Shown: positions 56,001 to 64,000 of the stretch, piece after piece
Position numbering within the stretch: the first letter of the stretch is position 1
Layout of the letters: every line of letters begins with the position of its first letter
NCBI RefSeq assembly: GCF_000963965.1
Contig: NZ_BAMX01000007.1
Span: forward strand, 1-64,000
Length of the DNA: 64,000 bases
DNA from: Acetobacter orientalis
Lineage (GTDB): Bacteria > Pseudomonadota > Alphaproteobacteria > Acetobacterales > Acetobacteraceae
Direction of reading: 5' to 3'
Made by a program: the position numbers and the translations under genes
The notes under the pieces: model-generated
Seen by the model: the letters and a program-made list of their open reading frames with translations, nothing else
Told to the model about the DNA's origin: nothing
The model's database searches: none

Positions 56001-56658
56001 GGATGTTGGCAAGCTGCTGTAAGCGTTGCAGCCCTTCATTACGCGTCGCAGGCCGCCATGTAAGCACCTCGGCATAAGCAATTTGGGCATCCATATTATT
56101 GGGGCTTTGCGCAACAAGTTGCTTAAGCCCCAAACGCCCTTTATCTCGATACCCAACAGCACCCGCCATAGTTTCATAGTATTCAACAGCATACGCCGGT
56201 GACGGACCATTAGGAAATAATTTACGATACGCGGCAGCTGCTGCACTAGTTTCTCCAGCTTGAGCCAAACTACGGGCTTCAGAGACATCAATAACCGCAT
56301 CGTCATCTGTAGCAAGTTTGGACGTAATACGCTGCATCTCAGGAGTGCCAGGAAAACGTGCACGCAAAGCCTGCAAGGCATTTTGCATACCCGCAGCATC
56401 GTTATCTTCGTGCGCCCATTGTGCTTGCAGCTCTAAAATATGTGGATTATTTGGAGAAAGATGTGCAGCCTGCGCTAGGGTCTGCCGAGCATTATCCATT
56501 TGTTGGTGATCATGCCAATACTGTGCACGTTGCAACAGTAAAGCACCAACATCAACTGATGCTGATTTTGGCATATCCAATGGCTCGGCCCAAGAGGCAG
56601 GTACGGCAATACCACCAAAGCTAACAACGCCCAATCCGAGTGCAGCGAAATACTTCAT
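53047..56658 (-). CDS. bcsC: Cellulose outer-membrane secretin-like subunit BcsC
   Basis: A 1,203-residue protein with a signal peptide (MKYFAALGLGVVSFGGIAVP, cleavage after SWA). About 800 residues of TPR-type helical repeats follow (for example ADALGGLGLVRMRQGRMQEA and WYRQALAIQPSNVGALQGLY). From about residue 860 a BCSC-type outer-membrane barrel begins (YAPYLDIGPVFNMRSGNGYS) and runs to the C-terminus. BcsC carries the glucan across the periplasm and outer membrane. Length and order agree with family members. It begins eight bases after the bcsAB stop, with GGAGGAAT from the end of bcsAB acting as a likely ribosome site. Confidence 0.93.
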   Translation of the reverse strand: MKYFAALGLGVVSFGGIAVPASWAEPLDMPKSASVDVGALLLQRAQYWHDHQQMDNARQTLAQAAHLSPNNPHILELQAQWAHEDNDAAGMQNALQALRARFPGTPEMQRITSKLATDDDAVIDVSEARSLAQAGETSAAAAAYRKLFPNGPSPAYAVEYYETMAGAVGYRDKGRLGLKQLVAQSPNNMDAQIAYAEVLTWRPATRNEGLQRLQQLANIHGLSDRQKTSIEHAWSEALHWLAETPESVTAYDAWLKIHPQDTDILAIRKRAELAESENAVLSRTQGYQALANDGVADADTYFSQAVAERPSDADALGGLGLVRMRQGRMQEAADLLQKATQADPQTANKWSSALAAAQVSATYGQVKPLIQSGNYAAAKNALQKAIELDPHQAGLLTLSGDVSKKEGNISEAESWYRQALAIQPSNVGALQGLYGILRNTARSSELAQVEKQLASVSPDYAKRIEDADLLKKAENVSNLDEKIDLLRRAVANTPHDAWANLHLAQALLAAGNKAEARQTMEPMLSAQRGASSATIQAGIFFANQTHDTETVERLLQILPRQSMNADIRQISERLKFQKMVDSAPEDPQEARLYFSRMAQQSGVDKSGMRGDLMARALLKRGDATGAVGLLRELLSRSSVPSVGQRITYAGVMIEARQPQAARRVLAGLEETSLTLDERKSLQGLRDGLAIQSADHLNEEGKRAEAYDALAPALRKGEAPAQLALSRLYQSNHNLEKALSVTRAVLLQNPDDLDARLQAIRLCVELDSMAQAREDLDLMREQAPSDPRTWVGASVVAKAAGKWSEALDALAQARILRLESIGTPIEVQEDENPFLNDNSKARATAAADPMLAAIDQEIETTGKAYAPYLDIGPVFNMRSGNGYSKLANVALPILGSIQVGGGRFNASITPVSLSSGTITQDYAQHFSGGNVAGAALKAGYDWRWLKADIGTTPLGFATTNIVGGLQFFLPLTDNLHFNFGFERRNITDSVVAYSGIKNKETGQKWGGVMKNHAQMQLAYDVDGFNLYAGTGYSYLDGKNTRTNEEYEASLGGSAVVYKDDMQEVRLGTDMMWFRFDNNQYVLPDSYAPLSNLLVNGQVDSYGYGGYFSPQSFFSISVPVSYRGQVDKWMWDTGARLGYQTYHSRAVAGVNAISQSGLIGGAHANVFYQVTPMLRFGANLEYQKAGPWNQFIAGVSAHYTFLNSK

Positions 56659-56666
56659 ACTAGCAA

Positions 56667-59600
56667 CTATTCCTCCGCTTCGTTTGCACGCAGATAAGCT
56701 TGACGTTTAGCTGCATGAGCCGCTAGCAGCTTTTTCAATATACTCCCTAAGACCAAGATACTTAAGACTGCTAGAATAATAACACGTAATGGATGCTCAC
56801 TGAAATACCAGTCTATCCAGATCCAAATAGGGGCATTACCAACCGTAAAGGTTGGACCACTTCTTGAAGCAGAAATTGTATTTCCCGCAACGAAGGTTAG
56901 ATCTCCTTGGATACCCCTTTCAAGTGTAGGGTCTTCAATCGTATTTATAAGCGTATTCAACCCTTGTGGATTACCCGCTACAAGTACAACCACAGAACGG
57001 CCCGATGCCAGCGGAGACTGAGCACTAATCAGTGCCGCACTCGATTCAAGAGAAACACTACCTTGGAAAGTAACGGTCTGGCTGCCTTGGCGTACCTCAT
57101 TGGCAAACATATATCGTAAACCATTCAAGATGCTTCGCTCTTTTAAACTTATTTTATCACCTTCAAGTTGGTAAGGAGATGCGCGCAATAATGACGCCCC
57201 TCCCTCGCCCAATGTTTGCACTCCACCAGATGCAAGACCAATAGCGATAATATCTTTATTTTTTATTGTTTCTGCTTCTCGAGATGGCACGATATCCACC
57301 CCAGAAATAGGCAACCACGTGTAAGATCCAAAAAGACCGGCTAAATCGAGATAAGCTGTTAAAACGCCTGCGCCTGCACGATCTGGTAGGACAATAGCTG
57401 TTTCCGACAAATCAGCCATTTTTGTGAACGGAAAACCGCTGTTGGCGAAAAGTGCTAAGTTCGGCAACGTGGCAAGATGGTACGCACGGCGCAGATCCAA
57501 ATAAGAATCTGGATTTAATTCCAATGAAAGATCCTGCGCCATAGCACTGCAGTCCCGACGTGCCATGGGTCTACCATCAAAATAAAAATTCAGTTCATTC
57601 TGGCCATAGACACCCCATACGGGTATTTCAACATGGTGCTGTTGCAATGTCGAGCGTGCGGGCAGCAACGCTGCCAGCCAAGAGGGCCATTTTTCAGGTA
57701 AAGACCACGGGAAACTATGGAGATATACACCATTTAAGCTTACATCAACCCGAGACAGGCTAAGGTCAATTAGATTACCCATAGGAGGGCTAAAACTAAA
57801 TTTTGAAGAAAATGGTCTCTCGCGCCATGTGTATAAATCAGGAGCTATACGAAACGGTATTGCGAGTGTACCGGGAACATACCCGTGCCCTCTTAATGCG
57901 CTCTGACTCACCAATTCTCCAAATTTTACCACTCGATCTGTTGGTAAAAATGCAGGAGCATCATAAGGCTTCCGAGGAGCAAGCTTAATATCAGCAGCAC
58001 CAGCCCGCGATACATCCCCCAACATACCAGATGTGTAGGCGAGTGTATTTGCTGCTTGCAGAACCTCTGCGTCATTTCGCCCTGTAATTACAAGCAATGT
58101 TGCATTAGCATCTAATGGGCTAGCTATTTCTGTTATAAGCGGGCCCGAAACAGATAAGCTTTTCCCTAAACTATTAGGCAGAGTATTGGCTGTACCCACG
58201 ACAACAGCATCACTCACCCCTGAGAGTTTATAAGACACAGGAAACGTTACGTGATGAAAGTCTGCCTGTTTACCAAACCACGATGCAATAACCGCTGCTG
58301 CTTTAAGAACACCTCGCCCTTCAGAATTATCTGCCGAGATTTTTTCAGGTAAAACAAAAGGAACAACAGCTCGCTTTACAACGTCTGTGTCTAAAAAAGG
58401 TGATGGAAGAGATGAAAATAAGCGCTTTGGTGGCAAAGGAGCTGTTGTAACTGACAAACGAGACTGCCCAGAGACTTGCGCCCAGAGAACAGGACTTATT
58501 TCGTTCCCGCAATTTTCCGTGTATTGGCCAGAAAAAACAAAATTAAGCACATTTTTTTGCTGAAAGAAAAATGGGTTTATCTTGAATTTTAATGGCCCAA
58601 AAGCAGAACGCCCTGAAGTAACTGGTACTGTTCCGACATATTGGTCATTAAGTTGTATAGTTACACTGCTCACATTAGGCAGCAATGCTGGAGACAAAGC
58701 GCCCGATAAATCAAGCTCAGCATCTGTAACGAGTTTACCTCTAGGCAAACTAAACGGCACACCTTGGATAGCCGCAAATGGTGTCATTCTCAAAACTGCC
58801 CCCGTGCCAAATTCTTGCAGGGTCCAATTTTTTGTACTCGTACCAACCAACGTAGGCATGGCTGTATTGGCAACAGGCGTCCCTAAAGTGAGAGACTGGT
58901 CTGAGACTGGATTACTCACATCCATGTTTGGTAATGGTGGTTCACCATCAGCAACAGGCCCACCACTTGATGCAGTAGGAGTATTACTTTCTACATGGGT
59001 TGGTAAAGGCTGCGCTTGGGAAACACTGGTAAAAATAGTACCCATTAAAAAAAAAGCAAAGCATTGCAGCATTTTTTTAGGCGTCACGATTACAGCCTTT
59101 CGCTCTTGTGCTTTTTTGTCTTCTAATTTCAATACTTGATTATTACGAGTAGCCGCTAATGGAAGGTGCCTACCTGCACTGGCTGGCTTATTATCAACTA
59201 ACCACAAACTACGTATACTACTGATAGCTAACCATAAACTCCGCAATGGTCGGTCTAAAGGATAGTCAGCCCAACTCGTCCAAACATCTGCTCGACCAAA
59301 CACATAGCGAATAACTTGAGCCTCTTCGCGTAAGGAAGAATACTGCCAATCTAAACCAATCGATTTCTGACCTACCCAAGCAATCTTACCTTTGAGGGTT
59401 TCATCGTCTGCAAAAACAAAAACAGTTTGACCATTTTCGAAAAAATTGTTGCTTCCTTCAGGAATTTTTATCTGGCTACCACCAGCAGAAACATCGAGTA
59501 TGTGTGTAGAAAATAAACGCCCCTCAGTAGTACGAAGCGTAACAGGTAAGTGAACCCGAATACGAGCGTTACCACGTATTTGCCGTGATTCATGCCCTAC

Positions 59601-61277
59601 AGCAATCGCCAGTAAAAGTGTTATAATGCTCACAGCAATCCATACTTCATTCAGACACAAAGCATTAAAAACCACTTGAGAATTTTCGAACATTATTAAT
59701 CTATAAAAACCGTAAAGCATACTTAAGAACATTAGACTAAGAAGAATAACATTGGGATATACTGCCTGCCAGTCCAAATAAGAATGCTTAATTGTACCAC
59801 CTTTGTCAGTAACATTGAATTTTCCCAATTTAGGGAACATTAAAGTAACAAGAGTGACACGCACAAGAAACAAGGCAAGGGTTGTTTCGTATATTTCCCC
59901 CCAAAACGAGTACCGCCAATTTTTATTCATACGTGCAGAGGTAAAAATACAATGAAAAAAATGAGGGAATACATAAGCAAAAAGTGTTAGTGGCGATGCT
60001 GCAATAAGCGTCTGGTTAAAAACTAAAAAGCACAAAGGAGATGCCAAGAAAATGAGACGTGGAATTGCAAAAAGAAACCCAACCATCGCAGAAAAATAGC
60101 AGACACGTTGCGGTAAACTGAGGCCTTTTCCAAACAATGGGTTATCTGTTCGTAGAATTTGTAGCATTCCACGAGCCCAGCGCATTCTTTGACCCACATG
60201 CAAAATCAAACGCTCTGTTGCCAAACCGCCTGCTAATGGCATTTTTAGATAGGAAGTAGCCCAACCACGCCTCTGTAATTTAAGCGCGGTATGCGCATCC
60301 TCTGTTACTGTTTCAGTTGCAATACCCCCAACTTCTTGCAAAGCAGTACGGCGAATAACAGCGCAAGAACCACAAAAAAACGTTGCATTCCAAAAATCAT
60401 TTCCTGGCTGAAGGAGACCATAAAAACTATTCCCTTCAGGTGGGACACGGGCACCATTAGCCAAATTACGCTGAAAAGGATCTGGAGAATAAAAATGATG
60501 AGGCGTTTGCAGCAAACCAATATTAGGGTCAGCAACAAACCAGCCTACAGTTGTTTGTAAAAATGCGCGGCACGGTATATGGTCGCAATCGAAAATGGCA
60601 ATTAACTCACCATCGGTTATACCCATCGCATGGTTTAGATTGCCTGCTTTAGCATGAGAGTTGTCTGCCCGACTGATATAACCAATACCTGCTTGTTCAG
60701 CAAATTGCTGAAACTCTACACGGTGTCCATCATCAAGAATATACACATTGAGCTTGTCTGCTGGCCAATCCATTGAAGCACATGCAAGCGCAGTGACACG
60801 TACAATATTAAGTTCTTCATTATATGTCGGGATATACACATCGATTGTTGGCCAGTGTGTCGTGTTATCTGGTAGAGGGGCAGGCTTTCTTTCAAGCGGA
60901 TGAATAGTTTGAAAATACGTCAAGACAAGCATCATAAACGCATAGAATTCTGCCAGAGCCAGAATAATACCAAGAGTAGCCTGAAAGGGCGTTTGAAAAT
61001 CTAGAGTATCGATTAAACGCCAACTTAAATATCTTAAAGAGACAACAACAGAAAGAATTTTTAAATATAAAGCTGCAGTTTCGTCATGCCTTCTATTTAA
61101 TATATAAAAAATGAGAATACCAAGTATACCCACAACAATTTGCCCTTCTGCAGAAAGTCGAGCAAATATCACTACAGTTAAAGAAAATACGGCTAAAAAT
61201 ATAATAAAAAAGCGTGTGACTTTACCAAATTTTTTAGATGAAAAAATTAACTCTTCAATTCTATCAAATAATTTCAT
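56667..61277 (-). CDS. bcsAB: Fused cellulose synthase BcsA-BcsB
   Basis: A 1,536-residue fusion of catalytic and periplasmic subunits, as usual in acetic acid bacteria. BcsA occupies roughly residues 1-725: membrane helices, a GT2 domain with YIPTYNEE, LDDGHR, the substrate site IFDCDH near 229, the base TED near 326 and QRMRW near 362, then a PilZ domain with RGNAR near 567 and DVSAGG near 597, so c-di-GMP activation is expected. BcsB begins near 734 with an internal signal-like helix (CFAFFLMGTIFTSVSQAQ), followed by carbohydrate-binding and ferredoxin-like repeats, and ends with a C-terminal anchor helix near 1500. ATG 61277 overlaps the bcsQ stop by four bases. Confidence 0.96.
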   Translation of the reverse strand: MKLFDRIEELIFSSKKFGKVTRFFIIFLAVFSLTVVIFARLSAEGQIVVGILGILIFYILNRRHDETAALYLKILSVVVSLRYLSWRLIDTLDFQTPFQATLGIILALAEFYAFMMLVLTYFQTIHPLERKPAPLPDNTTHWPTIDVYIPTYNEELNIVRVTALACASMDWPADKLNVYILDDGHRVEFQQFAEQAGIGYISRADNSHAKAGNLNHAMGITDGELIAIFDCDHIPCRAFLQTTVGWFVADPNIGLLQTPHHFYSPDPFQRNLANGARVPPEGNSFYGLLQPGNDFWNATFFCGSCAVIRRTALQEVGGIATETVTEDAHTALKLQRRGWATSYLKMPLAGGLATERLILHVGQRMRWARGMLQILRTDNPLFGKGLSLPQRVCYFSAMVGFLFAIPRLIFLASPLCFLVFNQTLIAASPLTLFAYVFPHFFHCIFTSARMNKNWRYSFWGEIYETTLALFLVRVTLVTLMFPKLGKFNVTDKGGTIKHSYLDWQAVYPNVILLSLMFLSMLYGFYRLIMFENSQVVFNALCLNEVWIAVSIITLLLAIAVGHESRQIRGNARIRVHLPVTLRTTEGRLFSTHILDVSAGGSQIKIPEGSNNFFENGQTVFVFADDETLKGKIAWVGQKSIGLDWQYSSLREEAQVIRYVFGRADVWTSWADYPLDRPLRSLWLAISSIRSLWLVDNKPASAGRHLPLAATRNNQVLKLEDKKAQERKAVIVTPKKMLQCFAFFLMGTIFTSVSQAQPLPTHVESNTPTASSGGPVADGEPPLPNMDVSNPVSDQSLTLGTPVANTAMPTLVGTSTKNWTLQEFGTGAVLRMTPFAAIQGVPFSLPRGKLVTDAELDLSGALSPALLPNVSSVTIQLNDQYVGTVPVTSGRSAFGPLKFKINPFFFQQKNVLNFVFSGQYTENCGNEISPVLWAQVSGQSRLSVTTAPLPPKRLFSSLPSPFLDTDVVKRAVVPFVLPEKISADNSEGRGVLKAAAVIASWFGKQADFHHVTFPVSYKLSGVSDAVVVGTANTLPNSLGKSLSVSGPLITEIASPLDANATLLVITGRNDAEVLQAANTLAYTSGMLGDVSRAGAADIKLAPRKPYDAPAFLPTDRVVKFGELVSQSALRGHGYVPGTLAIPFRIAPDLYTWRERPFSSKFSFSPPMGNLIDLSLSRVDVSLNGVYLHSFPWSLPEKWPSWLAALLPARSTLQQHHVEIPVWGVYGQNELNFYFDGRPMARRDCSAMAQDLSLELNPDSYLDLRRAYHLATLPNLALFANSGFPFTKMADLSETAIVLPDRAGAGVLTAYLDLAGLFGSYTWLPISGVDIVPSREAETIKNKDIIAIGLASGGVQTLGEGGASLLRASPYQLEGDKISLKERSILNGLRYMFANEVRQGSQTVTFQGSVSLESSAALISAQSPLASGRSVVVLVAGNPQGLNTLINTIEDPTLERGIQGDLTFVAGNTISASRSGPTFTVGNAPIWIWIDWYFSEHPLRVIILAVLSILVLGSILKKLLAAHAAKRQAYLRANEAEE

Positions 61278-62035
61278 CGTAAATTTTCCAGATAATGACT
61301 TACGCGCTCAGATATTAAATTCAAATCCAATGCTGCGCGTGATGAGGGAGCATACCCAGAAACGGATTGTTGCATTGCCAGAGCTTCAGTAACATGCTCA
61401 TCGCGATGCACTTTCCCCAAAAGGGATTGTCCCATTTTGTCAGTGAGTCCTTGCCCAATTGCCTTACCCAACCGGCTCACAGGATCAAATTGGTTGATGA
61501 CATATCGACGCCGTTCAGATTTCACCTCTGAATACGTCTTTCCTGAAGCAATATCGCCATACAAAACAACAGATGCCGTATCAGCAGCCAATACTGTCAA
61601 TAACAAGTCTGCATAAGGTAGAATTGCCTGTGTCATTACTGATGGCCCCGGTGGCGTATCAATAATGACGACCATATCTGGTGCCGCAGCCATACGCAGT
61701 AAAGGCTTCCATAATAAGTCAGGCCGCTGCGCTAAAATACCATCCGTTGCAAGAGTCTGTTTAGTAGAAAGCTGTCCATATGGGAGTGTGACCACACCAC
61801 TCTTCTGATCTTGCCTTAGAGCATCACCCCAATTACCAGCCTTTTCAAATAAACCGACAAAGCCATGCCCATCAGATAGGTCTCCGCCCAAATGAAGACG
61901 CAGCATGTTCTGTGGATCAAAGTCCACAGCTATAACTTGAAAACGACGTCTATTAGCCAACCCCATAGCTAAATTAGCCGCAATCATGGTTTTACCCACA
62001 CCACCTTTAGGAGAAACACAACAAATTAGAGGCAT
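61274..62035 (-). CDS. bcsQ: BcsQ, ParA/MinD-family ATPase of cellulose synthesis
   Basis: A 253-residue P-loop ATPase with the deviant Walker A motif SPKGGVGKTMIAANLA, FDPQN, and VVIIDTPPGPS. The YVINQFDPVSRLGK segment near residue 185 and the C-terminal RDEHVTEALAMQQSV are characteristic of BcsQ (YhjQ) rather than chromosome-partition ATPases. BcsQ helps localise and assemble the synthase complex. It is common in enterobacterial operons but absent from the classical Komagataeibacter bcs operon. ATG 62035 is preferred over an in-frame ATG at 62044. The gene overlaps bcsAB by four bases. Confidence 0.88.
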   Translation of the reverse strand: MPLICCVSPKGGVGKTMIAANLAMGLANRRRFQVIAVDFDPQNMLRLHLGGDLSDGHGFVGLFEKAGNWGDALRQDQKSGVVTLPYGQLSTKQTLATDGILAQRPDLLWKPLLRMAAAPDMVVIIDTPPGPSVMTQAILPYADLLLTVLAADTASVVLYGDIASGKTYSEVKSERRRYVINQFDPVSRLGKAIGQGLTDKMGQSLLGKVHRDEHVTEALAMQQSVSGYAPSSRAALDLNLISERVSHYLENLR

Positions 62036-62079
62036 GAAAAACACTTTGACATAAATGTTAAACTATTAAAGCCAAAAAA

Positions 62080-62523
62080 TTAACGAAAAATATCTCGTAA
62101 ACTTGTTGCAGGTCTGGCATCTGACTGCCTCCCAGCAAGAAAAGCAAAAACATCACGTAAAGGTTGTTGCTTCATATTTTTCTCGTCCATTTTTTTTGCC
62201 TGAACGCCCGAAGAAGATGGCGTAACGGGCTTTGTGAAAGATGCAAAGCCACGCACAGCACCAGCCTCGGACTCCTTGGAACTAAATATTTTTTCCAAAT
62301 GATCTGACGTTAAAGGATTCGGCGGCACAATATCCGCCTCTTTGGGCGGATTCTCCACAGCTTCTGAAGCATGCCGTGCTGGCAAAAGATCTACATTATC
62401 AAATTCTTTATATTTCAAACCAGGCTCTTGTACAGCAGCCTTTAAAGCCGAAATATCACTTGCCTCATTAGGCGGAGCATCTGGCACCCCAGCCAAGACA
62501 GCATTTACAAGAGGAAAGTCCAT
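62080..62523 (-). CDS. Small cellulose operon protein with BcsH/BcsP-like tail
   Basis: A 147-residue, largely disordered-looking protein rich in Pro, Ser, Lys and acidic residues. Only the C-terminus looks conserved: PLRDVFAFLAGRQ, then about eight residues, then TSLRDIFR. As I recall it, the end of cellulose-complementing factor (CcpAx/BcsH) of Komagataeibacter has the same layout (an EVFMTLGGR segment followed by PSLREALLRR), and BcsP proteins carry a similar tail. It is therefore probably the scaffold partner of BcsD or BcsQ. It is the first gene of the operon, 44 bases before bcsQ, with a good AGGGG ribosome site. Confidence 0.6.
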   Translation of the reverse strand: MDFPLVNAVLAGVPDAPPNEASDISALKAAVQEPGLKYKEFDNVDLLPARHASEAVENPPKEADIVPPNPLTSDHLEKIFSSKESEAGAVRGFASFTKPVTPSSSGVQAKKMDEKNMKQQPLRDVFAFLAGRQSDARPATSLRDIFR

Positions 62524-63457
62524 AACGCCCCTTTAAATCTTACTGAGTTCCAGCATAACATCGTTGCTTGTAAGAAAATAACACTATTGTAGAACGCCCT
62601 GCCTCATATCCCTCTACGATCAGAACGGACGATGGCACTCCCTAGCAACCAACACAGCATTTCACCAAAAAAATATAAGCACGACCGACGTAGCAAAAAT
62701 AAAACTATCCACAGTAATTACATTATGTAAATCTTGTCTACGCTTAATTAACAAAAGATTTCAAAAAATGCAAATTTTAAAGAAAAATTCATGCACTTAC
62801 AGTAACTAATCTCAAGGTTTGTTAGCTCGCCGAGCTAATCGAATTATTATAATTTACAGACTTACGGTGGTGAGTAGTTTTATAAATTATACATTCTTAC
62901 TGTCTGAGCGCTAGGTATAATAAAACGAATCAAGCACTTTTTCCCGCTGCCATATGGGTTTCCGTATGTGAATGACCCTCATGCTTCCAAATGGAAGCTA
63001 TGCACTTGATATTAAATGCTTTTCAATGAAATGGTACCGTGGAAAGCTACAATGCGCATAAAACCTTCTATAATTGCGTCATTCGATGGAGCCGTTCCAG
63101 ACCGCTAATACTCGACACAACACACCTGAGAGCTTACAGAGCGACAGCCTTCATGCTCCCAAAGAGTTTTTCCCATCATATTGAACTAACAAAAGCAGCC
63201 TGAACCTCAAACGCCATGTTCCGTGTGTGATTCTACCCTATGTAATCACAGAACAATAACAGAAAATAAAACCAATTTTGCGATAAACACGTATAGAAAA
63301 TGCACGACTTTATGGTATATATATTTGTGAAATCTCATAATTATTGTAAAATAAATAAGAAATATGAGCTATAACCTCACATGGCCGCGGTCGCAATCAA
63401 CACTACAGTAAGCCTCACCTTCTCTCGCAAAAAACGAATCCTAAATTCCATCAAAGA

Positions 63458-63492
63458 ACACTAAATAATATTAAAAATATTATTTAGTGTTA
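63458..63492. repeat. Perfect 16-bp inverted repeat
   Basis: AACACTAAATAATATT and its complement flank a three-base loop. It lies just beyond the second hairpin downstream of the partial gene at the right edge. It may be part of a double terminator or the trace of a small palindromic element. Confidence 0.6.
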
Positions 63493-63496
63493 GCCT

Positions 63497-63530
63497 ATGA
63501 GCGTGAATATTTAAGAATACACGCTCATAT
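63497..63530 (-). terminator. Hairpin downstream of the partial gene
   Basis: TATGAGCGTG (63497-63506) and CACGCTCATA (63521-63530) form a 10-bp stem, beginning 11 bases after the stop codon of the right-edge gene. It is a likely transcript end, although no T run follows directly. Confidence 0.5.
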
Positions 63531-63541
63531 GGAAACAATAA

Positions 63542-64000
63542 TTAATAACTTGAATTTGGTATAATGGCTGGTTTTTTAGATTTTTCTTCAGTATTAAGAA
63601 TAACAGTCCCAGACTGTTGAGAATACGTAGCCGTAGAAGTTTGATTAGGCGTTGTAGGTGGGTGAAAAGCGGAAACCGGGCCGAATAATAGACTACCGGT
63701 TGAACGTTTCATAGTACCTTCAGGCTGGCGTGCACACCCGCGGGTTATGATGGAACAAATACCATCTGTGCCAATAATCTCATCGTTATTACCCGTATAA
63801 TGCACATCTGACACCCGATCGTGGTCGAGACGGATGACGGCTGTACAACTTGTACCCCCACCCCCACCAAGATTTTGGATTGTGGTCACAATATCTCCGA
63901 TTGGGATAAGGGTTGAGCCACCGTAGCTTAGCTGTGGCTGAGTGCCTGTGTACGTGAAAATTTGCGTTGTGTCGTTAAGTTGCTTGGTTGCGCTGGGAAT
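63542..64000 (-). CDS. Unidentified protein, C-terminal part only
   Basis: The frame enters from the right window edge without a stop and ends with TAA at 63542-63544, giving at least 152 residues. The GTG at 63889 is not needed as a start because the frame is open upstream (residues such as YGGSTLIPIGDIVTTIQNLG). Visible features are a five-glycine run, several cysteines (SCTAVIRLD, DGICSIITRGCARQ) and a Pro/Thr/Ser-rich tail. I do not recognise the family. The low-complexity tail and paired cysteines would suit an exported protein, but that is a guess. Confidence 0.55.
   Translation of the reverse strand: MPSATKQLNDTTQIFTYTGTQPQLSYGGSTLIPIGDIVTTIQNLGGGGGTSCTAVIRLDHDRVSDVHYTGNNDEIIGTDGICSIITRGCARQPEGTMKRSTGSLLFGPVSAFHPPTTPNQTSTATYSQQSGTVILNTEEKSKKPAIIPNSSY

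Larger units (their letters stand above)
62524..63541. other. About 1 kb without a recognisable gene
   Basis: AT-rich DNA between the cellulose operon start and the gene at the right edge. The bcs promoter must lie in the left part (about 62530-62650). The stretch 62930-63240 has ordinary composition and may be decayed coding sequence, but all frames contain stops and none matched a family I know. Two hairpins near 63460-63530 are listed separately. Confidence 0.5.

Noticed and set aside
58582-59139. 185-codon + strand frame
   Set aside because: Entirely antisense to the bcsB part of bcsAB, with no domain of its own.
62930-63240. Possible transposase or phage gene remnant
   Set aside because: All six frames contain stops and no fragment matched a family I know; only the base composition is suggestive.

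Overview
The window comes from an acetic acid bacterium (Acetobacteraceae, Alphaproteobacteria); the genus is not certain. The strongest clues are a single-chain BcsA-BcsB cellulose synthase of about 1,536 residues followed by bcsC and bcsD, an arrangement typical of this family, and degenerate IS5-type transposases of the kind common in these genomes. Most genes on the window read leftwards (- strand). No tRNA, rRNA or CRISPR array was seen.

Left edge to 15.1 kb: the window opens in remnants of two IS5-family elements (1-672). An aryl-polyene (xanthomonadin-like) pigment locus follows. A chorismatase (746-1729, +) would supply the hydroxybenzoate starter. It faces ten - strand genes (11938 to 1793) whose ends all overlap by a few bases: acyl carrier protein, acyl-acid ligase fused to a dehydratase, LpxL-like acyltransferase, LolA-like carrier, MMPL exporter, ketosynthase, chain-length factor, dehydratase, ketoreductase and a flavin oxidoreductase. 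A membrane protein and a UbiE-like methyltransferase diverge from the ACP gene on the + strand, followed by an LTA-synthase/sulfatase-like membrane enzyme (13649-15106).

15.1-33.7 kb: an O-acetyltransferase, an AT-rich PAS-GGDEF-EAL cyclic-di-GMP enzyme, and a giant glycine-rich autotransporter. The autotransporter would be about 4,362 residues but is split in two by a one-base frameshift in a G run at 29207-29211. An IalB-like secreted protein precedes it.

34-42.5 kb: a response regulator and a tripartite hybrid sensor kinase with a 7TMR-DISM input, a polysaccharide ABC exporter pair, two family 2 glycosyltransferases in very AT-rich DNA, and a gene-poor AT-rich gap.

42.5-50.6 kb: aspartate:alanine antiporter AspT and aspartate 4-decarboxylase AspD, an outer-membrane barrel protein, then a leftward hldD-hldE-AGE epimerase operon for ADP-heptose.

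50.8-62.5 kb: a seven-gene leftward cellulose operon: a short protein whose tail resembles cellulose-complementing factor, BcsQ, BcsAB, BcsC, BcsD, an SGNH-like protein and a Tat-exported family 8 cellulase. The right edge holds about 1 kb without genes and the C-terminal end of an unidentified protein.

Together the window reads as a cell-surface and biofilm region: pigment in the envelope, cellulose, LPS heptose, an exported glycan, a very large surface protein, and the c-di-GMP and two-component regulators likely to control some of them. These regulatory links are inferred from position only.
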